Positions 4,395 to 5,018 of a stretch of DNA of 5,018 bases are shown in pieces. Both the position numbers and the translations under genes were made by a program. Origin of the DNA: Clostridiaceae bacterium (GTDB lineage: Bacteria; Bacillota; Clostridia; Saccharofermentanales; DTU023); contig JAAYEX010000291.1 of NCBI GenBank assembly GCA_012728535.1, positions 1-5,018 on the forward strand, in the 5' to 3' direction. A model generated the notes under the pieces. It saw nothing but the letters and a program-made list of their open reading frames with translations. It had not been told where the DNA came from and ran no database searches. The number at the start of each line of letters is the position of its first letter. Within the stretch, counting starts at the first letter, position 1.

Positions 4395-5018
4395 ATGAGA
4401 CTTCTAATCATCGGAGGAGTAGCTGCGGGCACTTCAGCTGCAAGCAAGGCACGCCGCAATAATGAGAAAGCCGAGATAGTCCTCTACGAAAAGGGGCCGG
4501 ACATATCCTACGCCAGTTGTGACACCCCCTATTTTATTGGAGGTCTGATTAAAGACATTGAAACTTTAACACCGCGCGGAGTAGATTTTTTTAAAAAAAG
4601 ATACAATGTCGACGTGAAAATCTGTCATGAAGTCGAGGCAATTGATCTGAAAACCCGGAGCCTGACCATCAGAAATTTGGAAACGGATGAGACTTTTACA
4701 GATCACTATGACAAGTTGATCATATCTACCGGAGCCAGGTCTGTAGTTCCACCTATTCCGGGTGCCGGTCAGGATCATGTTTTCAGCCTGAGAACGATTC
4801 AGGACACGCTCAAGATTGATTCATTCATCAAAAATAATAAACCGCAGACTGCTGCTATTATTGGCAGTGGCAGTATAGGAATGGAGCTGGCGGAAAACCT
4901 GTCCCGCCTTGGTCTGGATATCCATGTCATTGAGATGGCCCCTCAGATCAACCCCGCTCTGGACCCCGACATGTCAGTTCATATTGAAAAACATCTGAAC
5001 GATCACGGAGTTCAGACC
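4395..5018 (+). CDS. FAD-dependent pyridine nucleotide-disulfide oxidoreductase, CoA-disulfide reductase/NADH oxidase-like (3' truncated by window)
   Basis: The first 208 codons are present and the frame is open at the window edge; family members usually run 440-570 residues. The N-terminal FAD fold has GGVAAGTSAA (7-16), a near-GxGxxG loop where GGVAAG is typical of CoA-disulfide reductase-like enzymes. The acidic ribose-binding Glu32 follows. SYASCDTPYFIGG (38-50) places the redox Cys42 where the family has NCGLPYYIGG. ISTGAR lies at 110-115, and the NAD(P)H-binding fold starts with IIGSGSIGMELAE (155-167), with Glu180 at the end of its second strand. Expected chemistry is NAD(P)H-dependent reduction of a disulfide, persulfide, polysulfide or O2 through FAD and the single cysteine, in the cytoplasm. 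Asp-Thr replaces Gly-Leu after the Cys, so substrate transfer from characterised enzymes is uncertain. ATG 4395 has AAGGAGG (4382-4388) at 6 nt. Any C-terminal rhodanese or other domain lies outside the window. It may share a transcript with the MFS gene. Confidence 0.9.
   Translation, partial: MRLLIIGGVAAGTSAASKARRNNEKAEIVLYEKGPDISYASCDTPYFIGGLIKDIETLTPRGVDFFKKRYNVDVKICHEVEAIDLKTRSLTIRNLETDETFTDHYDKLIISTGARSVVPPIPGAGQDHVFSLRTIQDTLKIDSFIKNNKPQTAAIIGSGSIGMELAENLSRLGLDIHVIEMAPQINPALDPDMSVHIEKHLNDHGVQT

Overview
The window reads as ordinary chromosome from a strictly anaerobic bacterium with moderate GC. A Clostridia/Negativicutes-type Firmicute or a sulfate-reducer-like lineage fits best. The reasons are purine-rich AAGGAGG ribosome binding sites, a TTG start, a tandem pair of ferredoxin-containing MinD/Mrp ATPases flanked by NifX-like proteins, an OFA-family MFS carrier, and a CoA-disulfide-reductase-like flavoprotein. 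The taxonomy is inference.

Region 1 (27-2565) is a Fe-S/metal-cluster cassette, all on the + strand: NifX-like protein, ATPase A, ATPase B, NifX-like protein. The first three genes are tightly packed (6-nt gap, then a 23-nt overlap with a TTG start) and look like one operon. The last gene lies 102 nt downstream, behind an imperfect 30-nt dyad abutting a TATAAT box, and has a His/Cys-rich tail. The ATPases combine a deviant Walker A motif with two inserted [4Fe-4S] motifs. Together with small NifX-fold proteins, which bind Fe-S or Fe-Mo-type clusters in characterised relatives, this suggests nucleotide-driven assembly or transfer of a metal cluster. The target is unknown.

Region 2 (2566-3008) is non-coding except for a tRNA-Arg(CCG) gene with encoded CCA, a plausible promoter and a strong intrinsic terminator. 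Upstream of the tRNA, three small hairpins and a T-run lie in the 3' flank of the second nifX-like gene. Downstream is the AT-rich leader of the transporter gene.

Region 3 (3009-end) holds an OFA-family (oxalate/formate antiporter-like) MFS transporter and, 108 nt later, the first 208 codons of an FAD/NAD(P)-dependent pyridine nucleotide-disulfide oxidoreductase that runs off the window. The transporter frame is open for about 425 codons except for a single in-frame TGA at codon 80. That codon sits exactly in MFS motif A, and homology continues in the same frame on both sides. It is either a point nonsense mutation (the simplest reading, for example CGA or TGG to TGA), a recoded codon, or a sequencing error. 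I see no convincing bacterial SECIS element after it, and UGA is a normal stop elsewhere in the window. This is the most notable anomaly. I did not find a clearly novel multi-gene system.
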